A DNA stretch of 64,000 nucleotides from Cognatiluteimonas profundi (GCF_009792795.1 NZ_VKHQ01000003.1:859601-923600); one strand, 5' to 3'; shown: positions 46,733 through 57,003, counted from the first letter of the stretch. Numbers and translations: made by a program. The notes: generated by a model not told the origin, from the sequence alone.

Positions 46733-46951
46733 TCAACGCTTCAACCCGGCAACGATCTCCGACACGCTGAGCCCCAGCTCGAGTTGTACGCGCACGTATT
46801 CGCGTTCCTTGCGTGACAGGCTGCGGCCGACGGCGACGCGAACGTCCTCCGCATCCAGGATGCGCATGATCCTGGGCAGCGCCGAGCCGATGGCGTCGGG
46901 CCCGTAGCCCGCTTCGCGCAAGGCAGCGCTGATGAGTGTTTCGGCGTCCAT
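46733..46951 (-). CDS. Small 72-residue protein inside a repeat cluster
   Basis: 72 residues from ATG 46951 (an in-frame ATG at 46981 adds ten). Predicted all-helical and soluble: ETLISAALREAGYGPDAIG, IMRILDAEDVRVAVGRSLS, KEREYVRVQLELGLSVSEIVAG. The last part resembles a short helix-turn-helix-like end, but no family was recognised. It is embedded in repeats on both sides (46685-46732 and 46998-47132), as expected for a mobile or duplicated cassette. Codon use is ordinary for the genome. Confidence 0.6.
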   Translation of the reverse strand: MDAETLISAALREAGYGPDAIGSALPRIMRILDAEDVRVAVGRSLSRKEREYVRVQLELGLSVSEIVAGLKR

Positions 46952-46997
46952 GACTGTCCGATTGATTTCGCGGGGATGCATTGTGCGCCGTGCGGAG

Positions 46998-47040
46998 AGA
47001 AGTCGACTCCGACCCGCGTTTTTCGGACCCGCGTTTTTCG
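46998..47040. repeat. Diverged motif copy plus 15-bp tandem duplication
   Basis: AAGTCGACTCCGACCCGCG is a variant of the GTGCACTCTGACCC repeat. The 15-mer GACCCGCGTTTTTCG occurs twice, head to tail, at 47011-47025 and 47026-47040. It is upstream of the 72-residue gene. Confidence 0.7.
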
Positions 47041-47065
47041 TTGGAAGCCGCCAGCCGCCAAAGAA

Positions 47066-47132
47066 CGTAGCCCGGGTAAGCGAATGCGCACCCGGGGCAC
47101 CAGCGGGAAAGTGCACTCTGACCCCTGTTTTT
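47066..47132. repeat. B-type half repeat plus GTGCACTCTGACCC motif
   Basis: CGTAGCCCGGGTAAGCG (47066-47082) with GCGCACCCGGGGC is the left half of a B-type REP. It is followed by GGAAAGTGCACTCTGACCC from 47106. With the mirror half at 46711-46727, the 72-residue gene is bracketed by two inverted halves. Confidence 0.7.
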
Positions 47133-47146
47133 CACCCTGTTTTGGA

Positions 47147-48421
47147 TCAGATCGGATCATCGATTGACCTGGCCAGCGCGGTGAAAAGTTTCGGACCGGT
47201 CTCGGTCATGTGCCAGCAGTCTTCCAGCCGGATGCCGAATTCGCCGGGGATATAGAGGCCCGGCTCGTCGGAAAAACACATGCCGGGTGCCAGCAGTGTG
47301 GCGTCGCCATGGGCAAGATAAGGCGGCTCGTGGCCATCCAGGCCGATGCCGTGGCCGGTGCGGTGAGGAAGACCGGGCAGGTGGTAGCCGGGGCCCCAGC
47401 CTTCCTTTTCGTAGTAGGCGCGCACGGCGTCATCGATGGCGCCGACCGGTGTGCCCAGCTTGGCGGTCGCCAGCGCAAGCTCCTGGCCCCGCTTGACGGT
47501 ATTCCAGACCTTTCGTTGTTTCGCGCTTGGCTGGCCCATCACCCAGGTGCGCGAGATGTCCGATTGATAGCCATGCACGGTGCAGCCCACGTCCATCAGG
47601 ATGACCGAGCCCTCGCGCAGGGTCTGCGGCTGCTTCGAGCCGTGCGGATAGGCGCTGGCCTCGTTGATCAGCACGAGCGCGAATTCCGGCTCACCGCCGA
47701 GGGCCACGGTGGCGGCGTTCACCATGGCGGCGATCTCGTCGGGACGCATGCCCGCGCGGACGTTGCCATGGACGTGGCGCAGCGCCGCCAGCGTGACGTC
47801 ATTGGCGGTCTGCATCAGTGCGAGTTCGGCCGGCGACTTGATCAGCCGGACGGCTTTCACCAGGGCATCGCCGGACACCACGCTGTAGGCCCCCGCGCTT
47901 GCGTCGCGCACGCCGTCGACGATGAAAAGACGCGTCGTGGATTCGAAGGCGATCGGGCCGGAGGTGACGCCGCGGTCGCGAAGCGCGCCAACCAGTCGCG
48001 CGAACGGGCTCTCATCCTCATTCCAGGGCCGCACGTCGCCGCCCACCGCCAGGGTCTCGCGGATCGAGGGTTCTTCGAAGGCCGGGGTCACGACGACGAC
48101 GTCGCCCCGGGCCGGGATCACGGCCGCCGTCGTACGCTCCGAGCGACGCCACTGGACGCCGGTGAAGTAATCCAGGCTCGAGCCCGACTCCAGGATCAAG
48201 GCGCCGATCTTCTGGTCGACCATCAGTCGCTGCAGCTTGGCGATGCGCGCCAGGCGCTCCTCGACCGAGATTGGTTTGGCGCCGGCGGTCATGGAGGTCA
48301 ATCCGGCCAGCCCGGCAGGCGCAGGAGGCGCGGCTTTGGCCGACCGGCCGAACAGCAGGAGTGACGTGGACGCGGCGCCGGTGACAGCTACAGCCGCAGT
48401 GAGGAAGTCGCGACGACGCAT
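47147..48421 (-). CDS. Exported M24-family (Xaa-Pro aminopeptidase-like) protein
   Basis: 424 residues from ATG 48421. A Tat-like signal (MRRRDFLTAAVAVTGAAS) precedes a creatinase N-terminal domain (about 50-180) and a pita-bread M24 domain. All five metal ligands are present: Asp in ILMDVGC, Asp in YQSDISRTWV, His in RTGHGIGLDGHEP, Glu in FSDEPGLY and Glu in IRLEDCWH. Aminopeptidase P or a relative; exported, so likely nutritional. It lies 85 bp after hutU on the same strand, possibly co-transcribed from the hut side. Confidence 0.92.
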   Translation of the reverse strand: MRRRDFLTAAVAVTGAASTSLLLFGRSAKAAPPAPAGLAGLTSMTAGAKPISVEERLARIAKLQRLMVDQKIGALILESGSSLDYFTGVQWRRSERTTAAVIPARGDVVVVTPAFEEPSIRETLAVGGDVRPWNEDESPFARLVGALRDRGVTSGPIAFESTTRLFIVDGVRDASAGAYSVVSGDALVKAVRLIKSPAELALMQTANDVTLAALRHVHGNVRAGMRPDEIAAMVNAATVALGGEPEFALVLINEASAYPHGSKQPQTLREGSVILMDVGCTVHGYQSDISRTWVMGQPSAKQRKVWNTVKRGQELALATAKLGTPVGAIDDAVRAYYEKEGWGPGYHLPGLPHRTGHGIGLDGHEPPYLAHGDATLLAPGMCFSDEPGLYIPGEFGIRLEDCWHMTETGPKLFTALARSIDDPI

Positions 48422-48506
48422 GAAGACTCCGGACCGATGCCAAGGATGCTTCGCAGTATGCGGCCGAGTCGGCGCGCGAGTGTCCGCGCCGGGGCGCAAG
48501 CGGGTT

Positions 48507-50186
<1,680 letters not shown>

Positions 50187-50262
50187 GGGTGGGCCTGGTC
50201 GCGTGATGGCCGGATTATCGCATCGGGGGTTTGGGCTGCTCCGGGGCCGATGGAATGGGCCT

Positions 50263-50464
50263 TTCGTAGGAGCGGCGTAAGCCGCGACCGGAAGCCACGC
50301 CGCGCCCGTGAAGCTCATGGTCGCGACTCACGTCGCTCCTACGAAGAGCGAGATGCCTATGTGCATGGGGCTTCCGGTCGCGACTTACGTCGCTCCTACG
50401 AAGAGCGGCGGCCGCAGCACATGGGGGCTTCCGGTCGCGGCTTACGCCGCTCCTACGAAGAGCG
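50263..50464. repeat. Array of four REP units (A type)
   Basis: One forward unit (50263-50295, TTCGTAGGAGCGGCGTAAGC) faces three inverted ones ending CGTCGCTCCTACGAAGAGC or CGCCGCTCCTACGAAGAGC (50318-50350, 50370-50408, 50427-50464). Each has its own short dyad (GTCGCGACTTACGTCGC type), and copies share a GCTTCCGG lead. The array fills most of the 362-bp gap between hutU and the methyltransferase gene. A CRISPR was excluded since units are in mixed orientation with 18-22 bp gaps of related sequence. Confidence 0.88.
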
Positions 50465-50548
50465 TGGCGCCGGCCGGTGACCTCAGGCAGTGGCAGCGCG
50501 TTCCGGCGCTTGCTAGCGTCACTGTCCCCCGCCGCCAAGGAGTGCGCC

Positions 50549-51376
50549 ATGAACCGGTTCGCCACGTCCGCCCTCGCCGTTGCCCTCGCCAGCCTGGCGA
50601 CCGCAGCGGCCTTCGCCCAGGCCCCAACCACGCACGACATGGCGTCGATGCCGGGCATGGAAGGGATGCACGACATGCCCGCGCCTTCCGTGCCCGCGGC
50701 CGTGGCGAAGGCGGTCGCCGACCCCGGCCGTGCCGAGGACGCGAAGATCGACGCGCGCCGGCACGTCGCCGAGCTGGTCGCTTTCTCCGAAGCCAAGCCC
50801 GGTGATCGCGTGCTGGAACTGATCCCCGGCAGCGGTTACTTCACCCGCGTCTTCAGCAAGGTCGTCGGGCCGAAGGGCACGGTCTATGCGGAATTGCCGG
50901 CCGAGATGGAGAAGGGCCATCCAGGCGCCGACAGGATGCGCGCGCTCGGCAAGCAGGGTTACGGCAACATCGAGATCCTGATCCAGCCTGCGGCCGCGTT
51001 GCGCGTGCCGAAGCCGGTCGACGTGGCGTTCACCTCGCAGAACTACCACGACTATCCGGATACGTTCATGGGTCCGACCGATCCGGCGTTGCTCGACAAG
51101 GCGGTGTTCGCCGCGCTGAAGCCGGGCGGCACCTACATCGTCATCGACCACGCCGCCGAGACCGGCTCGGGACTGCGCGATACCGACACGCTGCATCGCA
51201 TCGATCCGGCTTTCGTCAGGAAGCAGGTCACGGATGCGGGCTTCGAATATGTCGGCGAGAGCGAGGTGCTGCGCAATCCGGCCGACGACCACACGCTGAA
51301 GGTGTTCGACCCGGCGATCCGTGGCCATACCGATCAGTTCGCGTACAAGTTCCGCAAGCCGAAGTCGGCGAAGTAA
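50549..51376 (+). CDS. Exported class I SAM-dependent methyltransferase-like protein
   Basis: 275 residues from ATG 50549 (AAGGAG upstream). Signal peptide ends AAAFAQ. A Met/His-rich leader follows (HDMASMPGMEGMHDMP). The Rossmann methyltransferase domain (about 65-255) has motif I VLELIPGSGYFT and LKPGGTYIVIDH. Related predicted methyltransferases are exported in many Proteobacteria; a substrate is not known. SAM in the periplasm is unusual, so the catalytic role may be lost or different. A good terminator follows at 51396. Confidence 0.88.
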   Translation: MNRFATSALAVALASLATAAAFAQAPTTHDMASMPGMEGMHDMPAPSVPAAVAKAVADPGRAEDAKIDARRHVAELVAFSEAKPGDRVLELIPGSGYFTRVFSKVVGPKGTVYAELPAEMEKGHPGADRMRALGKQGYGNIEILIQPAAALRVPKPVDVAFTSQNYHDYPDTFMGPTDPALLDKAVFAALKPGGTYIVIDHAAETGSGLRDTDTLHRIDPAFVRKQVTDAGFEYVGESEVLRNPADDHTLKVFDPAIRGHTDQFAYKFRKPKSAK

Positions 51377-51395
51377 CGAAAGCTGCGGATACGCA

Positions 51396-51422
51396 AACGC
51401 CCGGCAATGCCGGGCGTTCTTG
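51396..51422. terminator. Rho-independent terminator after methyltransferase gene
   Basis: AACGCCCGGCA and TGCCGGGCGTT pair perfectly with a single-base loop region (51396-51418) and are followed by CTTG. It starts 20 bp after the stop codon and could also serve the converging gene ending at 51440. Confidence 0.85.
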
Positions 51423-51439
51423 ATTGCTCGAGCGACGCG

Positions 51440-51751
51440 TCAGTGGATCGACGGATCCAGCTGTCGCAAGGCATCGGCCATGTCCAGGCCGGTGCGTTCG
51501 ATGTCGCGACGCGACCACACGCGTCCCGGGACCGGTGCGCATCGCTTGTCGGCATCCGACTTGACGCGCTGGTTGTGCGCCTTGGTGATCAGCGAGCCGG
51601 TTTCCTGCAGGCAGAACGGATTGGTCGCCTGGTTCTTCGCGTCGGCCGCCTTCAGCTCATGCGGCTCGGGCGCCTGCGCGAACGGTGGTTGCTGGGCCGC
51701 CGCCGCGAATGCCAGGCCACACAGCAGGCTGGCGAAAAGGATGCGTTTCAT
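51440..51751 (-). CDS. Small exported hypothetical protein
   Basis: 103 residues; signal peptide MKRILFASLLCGLAFAAAAQ. The mature part contains NPFCLQETGSLITKAHNQR and DKRCAPVPGRVWSRRDIERTG, two cysteines about 25 residues apart, likely a disulfide. The end LDMADALRQLDPSIH is helical. The pattern of C-x-E-T-G...R-C-x-P is found in short Xanthomonadaceae exported proteins with no known role. Confidence 0.75.
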   Translation of the reverse strand: MKRILFASLLCGLAFAAAAQQPPFAQAPEPHELKAADAKNQATNPFCLQETGSLITKAHNQRVKSDADKRCAPVPGRVWSRRDIERTGLDMADALRQLDPSIH

Positions 51752-51835
51752 GGGTCACCTCCAACGTCGACCCGTGTTTTATACGCCTTGCGGAAGGTTT
51801 CGGACGTGAGTCGGGGCCGGGCGTTTAAGCCGCTG

Positions 51836-52393
51836 TCAGCCGCGTGGACACACCGGCTGGCGTCCGGCATGGAAGGCGTCCACCTGCGCCTGCGTCGCGG
51901 GCGTCGGCGGGACGCCATCGTCGAACAGGACGCGCCAGACGCCGTCGATGCCGCGATGCCAGACCGACTGGAAGCGGCCGATCGAGAAATGCGGATCGGC
52001 CCCCGGCCGGACGTCCTCGAACAGCGCCGGGCCGCTGGAGACGGCAATGTCGGGCGCACCGCCAATCGTGGTGCGATCGGGATACCAGCTCAGCAATACC
52101 GGCTTGCCCACGATCAGTCCTGCCCAGGCCCTGGTGATCGCGTCACGCCCGCGTAGCGGTTGTGGACTGGCCGCGGAAAACGCCGCGTTGTCTTCGACGT
52201 GGGTCGCGAACGCGGTCGCATCGTGCTCGGCGACCGACTGGGCAAAGCTGAGTTCGCGCGCCCAGACTTCGCACTCGGCGGCGGACATGCGTGCCTGCGG
52301 TGGCGCCGGTTTGACGTCGACCGGCGTTGCGGCCATCGCAGCGGCCAGGGGAGCCAGCAACGCGAGTGCGGCGAGCGATCGGGACATATCCAT
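51836..52393 (-). CDS. Exported SnoaL/DUF4440-like protein
   Basis: 185 residues from ATG 52393; signal peptide ends AAAMAA. An NTF2-like cone fold (about 40-165): ELSFAQSVAEHDATAFATHV, LRGRDAITRAWAGL, and SVWHRGIDGVWRVLFDDG. DUF4440 proteins bind small molecules; some are ketosteroid isomerase-like. The role is unknown. The end has PVCPRG. It is divergent from ogt with a 93-bp gap. Confidence 0.85.
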   Translation of the reverse strand: MDMSRSLAALALLAPLAAAMAATPVDVKPAPPQARMSAAECEVWARELSFAQSVAEHDATAFATHVEDNAAFSAASPQPLRGRDAITRAWAGLIVGKPVLLSWYPDRTTIGGAPDIAVSSGPALFEDVRPGADPHFSIGRFQSVWHRGIDGVWRVLFDDGVPPTPATQAQVDAFHAGRQPVCPRG

Positions 52394-52486
52394 GGCGATC
52401 TCCGGTGGTGGCTGCAGCATGGGCCCGCCGCGCAAGCCGTGCCCGTGCCGGAAGTCCGGTCGCGGCTGCGGTGCTAGCCTGCGCGC

Positions 52487-52990
52487 ATGCGCTATTCGGT
52501 CGTCCCCAGCCCGGTGGGCCCCTTGCTGCTGGCCGCGGATCACGTCGGCCTGCGCCTGATCGAGTTCGACGGTCCGCGGCATCCCGCGAGGCGCGACAAC
52601 GACTGGGAGTCGGCCGACGACGACACGATCCTGCGCGAGACGCGCGCGCAACTCGATGACTACTTCGCCGGCACGCGATGCACGTTCGAGCTGCCGCTCG
52701 CGCCACGGGGAACCGATTTCCAGCTCGACGTCTGGCAGGAACTGCGCACCATCCCCTACGGCGAAACCATCAGCTATGCGCAACTGGCCACGCGCATCGG
52801 CAAGCCGAATGCGATGCGCGCGGTCGGCGCTGCCAATGGACGCAATCCGTTGCCGATCGTGGTGCCCTGCCATCGCGTGATCGACGCCGACGGCAGCCTC
52901 ACCGGATTCGGTGGCGGACTGCCGACGAAGCGGTTTTTGCTGGAGCTGGAAGGAGCGATCGAGACCGGGGATCTTTTCGGCTCTTCGTAG
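52487..52990 (+). CDS. ogt: Methylated-DNA-protein cysteine methyltransferase
   Basis: 167-residue suicide DNA-repair protein that takes O6-methyl groups from guanine. The N-terminal ferredoxin-like part is followed by the C-terminal domain: [20 protein letters not shown], the HTH with [11 protein letters not shown] (Arg finger), active Cys128 in [10 protein letters not shown] and the end [17 protein letters not shown]. Length fits Ogt-type. Unusually, the last codons and stop lie inside the REP element at 52981, so the tail GSS is REP-encoded. Confidence 0.96.
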   Translation: MRYSVVPSPVGPLLLAADHVGLRLIEFDGPRHPARRDNDWESADDDTILRETRAQLDDYFAGTRCTFELPLAPRGTDFQLDVWQELRTIPYGETISYAQLATRIGKPNAMRAVGAANGRNPLPIVVPCHRVIDADGSLTGFGGGLPTKRFLLELEGAIETGDLFGSS

Positions 52991-53066
52991 GAGCACCTTG
53001 CAGGCGCGAGCCTGTCGAGCGCGAAGAAACAACAGCTCGCGGCTATAAGCCGCTCCTGCGAAGAGC
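52981..53066. repeat. REP-type inverted repeat overlapping the ogt stop
   Basis: CTCTTCGTAGGAGC (52981-52994) faces GCTCCTGCGAAGAG (53053-53066), with an inner TCGCGGCTATAAGCCGC arm. This is the A family of 50263-50464, with a diverged left unit. The stop TAG of ogt (52988-52990) is part of GTAGGAGC. The right end is 2 bp from the hutF stop, so it also acts as the boundary between converging genes. Confidence 0.85.
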
Positions 53067-53068
53067 AG

Positions 53069-54322
53069 CTATGCGAGTAATTTCGACATGGCGGCGCGGA
53101 AGCGCGCGGCGATGGCATCGCGGTCGCGATGGCGGCCATCGGCGACGCGCTGTTGTCCGTCGACGTGGACATCGCGCACCAGGTTGCGATTGCCGCTGAA
53201 GATCCAGCGATCGATCGCGTCGGCTGGCGTCATGCCGGCGAATTGCGGCGCATCGGCATCCAGCGTGATCCAGTCATCGGTGGCGACGAACCCGGTCGCG
53301 TTGACGCCGCTGGCGAGCGCGTCGCGCAGCAGGGTCTCGCCGACGCTGGCACTGTCGGCCCGCACCGCGATGTTGCGATGGTGCGTGGCCAGGCGCTGGC
53401 CGTATTCGAGCCAGCGCAGTTCCTCGACCGGCGACACCGAGATCTGCGAATCCGAGCCGATGCCCCAGGCGCCGCCGGCATCCAGGTAGGCGCGCAGGGG
53501 GAACAGGCCGTCGCCGAGGTTGGCCTCGGTGGTCGGGCAGATGGCGACGGTGGCGCCGCTGCCGGCGATGCCCGCGACTTCCGCATCGGTGAGATGCGTG
53601 GCGTGGACCAGCGTCCACCGCGAGTCGACATCGGCGTTGGCGAGCAGCCATTCGACCGGACGCGCGCCGCGCAGGGCGAGGCAATCCTGCACTTCCCCGA
53701 GTTGCTCGGCGATGTGGATGTGCAGTGGGGATTGCGCTGGCAACGTGGCGATCACCGCCTGCATCGCATCGGCCGGCACCGCGCGCAGGCTGTGCAGGGC
53801 GCAGCCGATCCGCAGCATGTCGCCTTCCTGCCGGCGCAGCAGTTCGAGCAGCGCGAGGAAGCCGTCGACCGCGTGGCCGAAGCGTCGCTGGCGCTCGCCG
53901 AGCGCGCGCCCGTCGAAGCCGCCGCTCATGTACAGCACCGGCAGCAGGGTCATGCGGATGCCGGTGTCGCGCGCGGCAGCGACCAGTGCCTGCGACATCG
54001 CGGCCGGATCGGCGTACGCGTTGCCGTCGGGCGCGTGGTGCAGGTAATGGAATTCGCAGACGCTGGTGTAGCCGGCCTCGAGCATCTCGACGTACAACTG
54101 CGCGGCGACGGCGTGCAGCGTGTCGGGATCGAAGCGCGCGGCGAAGCGGTACATCGTCTCGCGCCACGTCCAGAACGAGTCCGATGCATCGGTCTGGCGC
54201 TCGGCCATGCCCGCCATCGCGCGCTGGAAGGCATGCGAATGCAGGTTCGCGATGCCGGGAACGCGCCATCGGCCGTCGACATCGCCTTGCACGCCGTGCC
54301 AGCCTTGCGGTGTCCAGATCAT
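53069..54322 (-). CDS. hutF: Formimidoylglutamate deiminase
   Basis: 417 residues from ATG 54322; a GTG 42 bp further upstream is the other option. It converts N-formimino-L-glutamate to N-formyl-L-glutamate plus ammonia, the branch used in Pseudomonas and Xanthomonas. Amidohydrolase fold: IANLHSHAFQRAMAG gives the HxH, then LHIHIAEQLGEVQDC, LVHATHLTDAE and GIGSDSQISVSPVEELRWLEY with the final metal Asp. Length is close to known HutF. HutG, which would finish the path, is not in the window. Confidence 0.95.
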   Translation of the reverse strand: MIWTPQGWHGVQGDVDGRWRVPGIANLHSHAFQRAMAGMAERQTDASDSFWTWRETMYRFAARFDPDTLHAVAAQLYVEMLEAGYTSVCEFHYLHHAPDGNAYADPAAMSQALVAAARDTGIRMTLLPVLYMSGGFDGRALGERQRRFGHAVDGFLALLELLRRQEGDMLRIGCALHSLRAVPADAMQAVIATLPAQSPLHIHIAEQLGEVQDCLALRGARPVEWLLANADVDSRWTLVHATHLTDAEVAGIAGSGATVAICPTTEANLGDGLFPLRAYLDAGGAWGIGSDSQISVSPVEELRWLEYGQRLATHHRNIAVRADSASVGETLLRDALASGVNATGFVATDDWITLDADAPQFAGMTPADAIDRWIFSGNRNLVRDVHVDGQQRVADGRHRDRDAIAARFRAAMSKLLA

Positions 54323-54622
54323 GGTGGCGTTCCCGATGGCATGGACGGCATTCTGCACGAGCACGCGCGGGCTGCGTGAGGCAATGAATCAATGAGCCAG
54401 CGACCCGATGCCAAGGTCGGGCTTGCCCTGCTGTTGTGGGGTGGCGCCGAACGCCGTGCTGCTCGGCGCGACCGCGCTGGCCTGCCATGTGCCCGTGTAC
54501 AAGGCCCTGGCCGAGCGGCTGGTCACGGCCGCGTCCGACGCGCCGCGGAGCGACGCGCCGTCGTTCGTGCGCACCGCCCCGCCATCGCAACGGCTTAGGC
54601 CGTCGGCGACGTGTGGATCAGG
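54323..54622. other. 300-bp gap between hutF and a lipoprotein gene
   Basis: Both flanking genes read leftward. Short frames exist on both strands, but none has a ribosome site, family motif or consistent third-position GC. No repeat or dyad stands out. It should contain the hutF promoter. Confidence 0.4.
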
Positions 54623-55177
54623 TCAGATCCGCGGCTTGGCGGTGTCGAAGATCTTCCTGGCCTTCGCCGGTGCGTCGGTCACGCCGGAAAACATGATGGT
54701 GACCAGGTCGTCGCCGGTCTTGATCATCAATCCCGTGCCCACGGCGATGGCCTTGTCGCCGATGCCCGCATAGGGATCGGCGATGCCCGGCGCGATCTTT
54801 CCCATCACGCCGGCCGCGGCCATGGCCGATTCGCCCTCGCCCCATTCGACGGTGAACTCGACGTACGGGCTGACCGCGTTGTCGGGCTTGTAGATGCACT
54901 CGGACTTGTCGACCGAGCCTTCGTGCAGCTCGCCGCTCACCGGCGTGCCGAGGATGGTCGACATCTCCTGCGCGGTCACGATGTCGCAGGCCTTTGGATG
55001 CGCCTTGTTCTGCGCGTCGATCTTCGCCTGGATCGCTTGCGCGCTGAGCTCCGGCGCGGCCGCTGGCGTGGTGTCGGTGGCAGGACCGGATGCTGCCGAC
55101 GGCGTGGGCCTGGAACATCCCTGCGCGCCGAGCAGGCAGAGCGCGGCGACGGCGAGCGGGCGGATGGCGTGGTGCAT
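54623..55177 (-). CDS. Putative lipoprotein, related to the one at 56180
   Basis: 184 residues from ATG 55177. The signal ends in a lipobox LGAQGC (Cys21), then a Pro/Ala/Ser-rich linker. The domain (about 60-184) has CDIVTAQEMSTILGTPV, KSECIYKP, VEFTVEWGEGE, and GIGDKAIAVGTGLMIKTGDDLVTI. The spacing of the two cysteines, the glycine-rich GIGDKA step and the final strand match the gene at 56180. The fold is like DUF3558-type lipoproteins; no function is known. Confidence 0.7.
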   Translation of the reverse strand: MHHAIRPLAVAALCLLGAQGCSRPTPSAASGPATDTTPAAAPELSAQAIQAKIDAQNKAHPKACDIVTAQEMSTILGTPVSGELHEGSVDKSECIYKPDNAVSPYVEFTVEWGEGESAMAAAGVMGKIAPGIADPYAGIGDKAIAVGTGLMIKTGDDLVTIMFSGVTDAPAKARKIFDTAKPRI

Positions 55178-55226
55178 GGGCTTGTGTCTCCAGTGAGGTG
55201 CGGAGCGCGGGCGCGCCGCAGTGGTG

Positions 55227-56051
55227 TCAGGGTCGTGGCGCGACGGGTTGGTCGACGGGCTGGTCGACAGGCGTTGGCGGCAACACCTTGCGCACGACCT
55301 GCGTCGCGCCCTTGCCGCTGACGATGATGATTCCGGCCTGCCCGGCGCGGGAGGGTGTCGCCGGTTCCACCTGTTTGTCCGGGGGGCCTGGTGGCAAGGG
55401 TTGCGGATTGAGGCTGACGGCGTCGGCCGGCGTGGACGCAGCGCCGGCTTGCGCGGGCGTCGTGCGCAACCGGTCGACGGCGTGCGCACGAACGCGATCG
55501 GTAAATGCGCCGGAGGGGACGACGGCGAGGTTGGCCCGATCGTAGTCGGCGATCAGCCCGGCGCGCTGGTCATCGGGAATGCCGCGCCTGGACGCCGGGA
55601 ATGGCGATTGGGCGAGGTCGGGCCACAGTTCGCGCACGTCGTCCCCGATGTTGTCGCCCACGCGCGTGCAGTTGACGCCGTGCAACCATGGGTCGCGCTC
55701 GCAGCGCCCCCCCAGCACGACATCGAATGTCCGCGATTGGCCGGACAGCATGTCGATGCGATAGATCTCCGACGCGTTCGCGTTCCCGTCGCGCGTTTCG
55801 GACGGCGTCCATGTCGCGGTGGCGCGATAGCCGAACGATCGGCCGTCACGCGTTTCGCAGACGCCGCTGAAGTGATACTCGGCCCGGCCCGGCGACACCT
55901 GGGAAAATGTCGGTGGCGCGGACAGGCCGCCACCGGTGCAGGTCACCGCCGGTGAGCCGGGTGGATCGGCGCGCGCGGCGATCGGGGCGAAGGTGCACGC
56001 AGCCAGGATGACCGACAGCATCGTGACGCGGGGGACGATGGTGTGTTGCAT
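55227..56051 (-). CDS. Exported hypothetical protein with Pro-rich tail
   Basis: 274 residues from ATG 56051 (GAGGAAC upstream). Signal peptide ends ARADP. The core domain has two disulfide-like cysteine pairs (VTCTGGGLS, GVCETRDGR; RCERDPWLHGVNCTRVG). A Pro-rich part (LNPQPLPPGPPDKQV) and a duplicated VDQPVDQPVAP at the end suggest a flexible tail. No domain recognised. It lies between two related lipoprotein genes on the same strand, 49 bp upstream of one. Confidence 0.7.
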   Translation of the reverse strand: MQHTIVPRVTMLSVILAACTFAPIAARADPPGSPAVTCTGGGLSAPPTFSQVSPGRAEYHFSGVCETRDGRSFGYRATATWTPSETRDGNANASEIYRIDMLSGQSRTFDVVLGGRCERDPWLHGVNCTRVGDNIGDDVRELWPDLAQSPFPASRRGIPDDQRAGLIADYDRANLAVVPSGAFTDRVRAHAVDRLRTTPAQAGAASTPADAVSLNPQPLPPGPPDKQVEPATPSRAGQAGIIIVSGKGATQVVRKVLPPTPVDQPVDQPVAPRP

Positions 56052-56179
56052 GGGATGTTCCTCGATGGCGATGGTCAGGCGCGCAATGCAGCTGGATGGT
56101 TGCGACGCGCCGGGTCGCCGTGGCATTGCACTGAGGTTCGCGACTGGCCCGGCTGCATCGGCTGCGCGGCGTTGCATCG

Positions 56180-56818
56180 CTAGAGCCGCGCGACGGCGTC
56201 GGCACCCAGTGTCGCCAGCGTCTTCAACGCATCCGCGCGATCTCCGCGGGCAAGATCGGTGGAGGTCAGCACGAGGATCCTGTCGCCGTGGCTTGCCACC
56301 AGCAGCGCGACATCGGCGAGGATGCCTTTCGCCGCGTCCTTGTTTTCAACCACCGCGAACGCCTGGTCGCCGACGCCGGGCACCGGTTCGAAGCGGACAT
56401 TGCCCTGCGCATCGGGCTTCGTGGGATCCACGAATCCCGTTGCCAGGCCGCGGATTTCATTGTCGGCGGTGCTTCCCTTCGCCTGCCAGATCTCCGCGGT
56501 GAAGTCGCCGCTGCCTGTCGACCACTGGCAGGCGGTGATGCCGTATTCCTCGCGACTGCGGTTGCGTGCGCCGGCCTTTGCATCTGGAAACACCGCACGA
56601 ACCGTCGCATCACCCAGCACGCGGCAAGGACTGTCCGGATCCACCGCCGCGGCAGCCGGCTCGGAGGAGGCGTCCACGGCAGCCGGGGCGGATGGGGTCG
56701 CAACCGAGGCGGTCGCCTCACCCGGAGCGCGGGAGGGGTTCGAACAGGCGACGATCCCGACCAGGACCATGCATGCCGCAAGGCAACGTGGCAGGCCGCG
56801 GGGATGATATGGGTGCAT
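56180..56818 (-). CDS. Putative lipoprotein, related to the one at 54623
   Basis: 212 residues. The lipobox LVGIVAC (Cys25) is followed by a long Ala/Ser/Pro linker (about 26-62). The domain (about 63-212) contains [61 protein letters not shown] and [16 protein letters not shown]. Two-cysteine and GVGD steps match the 54623 protein. The two are likely paralogs; the role is unknown. Confidence 0.7.
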   Translation of the reverse strand: MHPYHPRGLPRCLAACMVLVGIVACSNPSRAPGEATASVATPSAPAAVDASSEPAAAAVDPDSPCRVLGDATVRAVFPDAKAGARNRSREEYGITACQWSTGSGDFTAEIWQAKGSTADNEIRGLATGFVDPTKPDAQGNVRFEPVPGVGDQAFAVVENKDAAKGILADVALLVASHGDRILVLTSTDLARGDRADALKTLATLGADAVARL

Positions 56819-57003
56819 GCGAAGGCTCCGGCAGCAGGGCTGTGCGGAAATCGCCGGCCCTCATGCAAGAACCAGAAAACCGTCGAGGACCGGACATGAA
56901 ACGCGGCGGCCGCATGTTCATTGGCCCGAAACCGGCTGTGACAGAATCCACGCGGATTGCTGACGGCATGCAGCGGGGCAAAACAGACGATATGCAGGAA
57001 CGA

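Noticed and set aside
50263..50464. Possible CRISPR array
   Set aside because: Units are inverted relative to one another, each has an internal dyad, spacers are short and related, and no cas gene is present.
54389..54574. Short frames in the gap upstream of hutF
   Set aside because: No ribosome site and no recognisable domain; not enough to call a gene or remnant.
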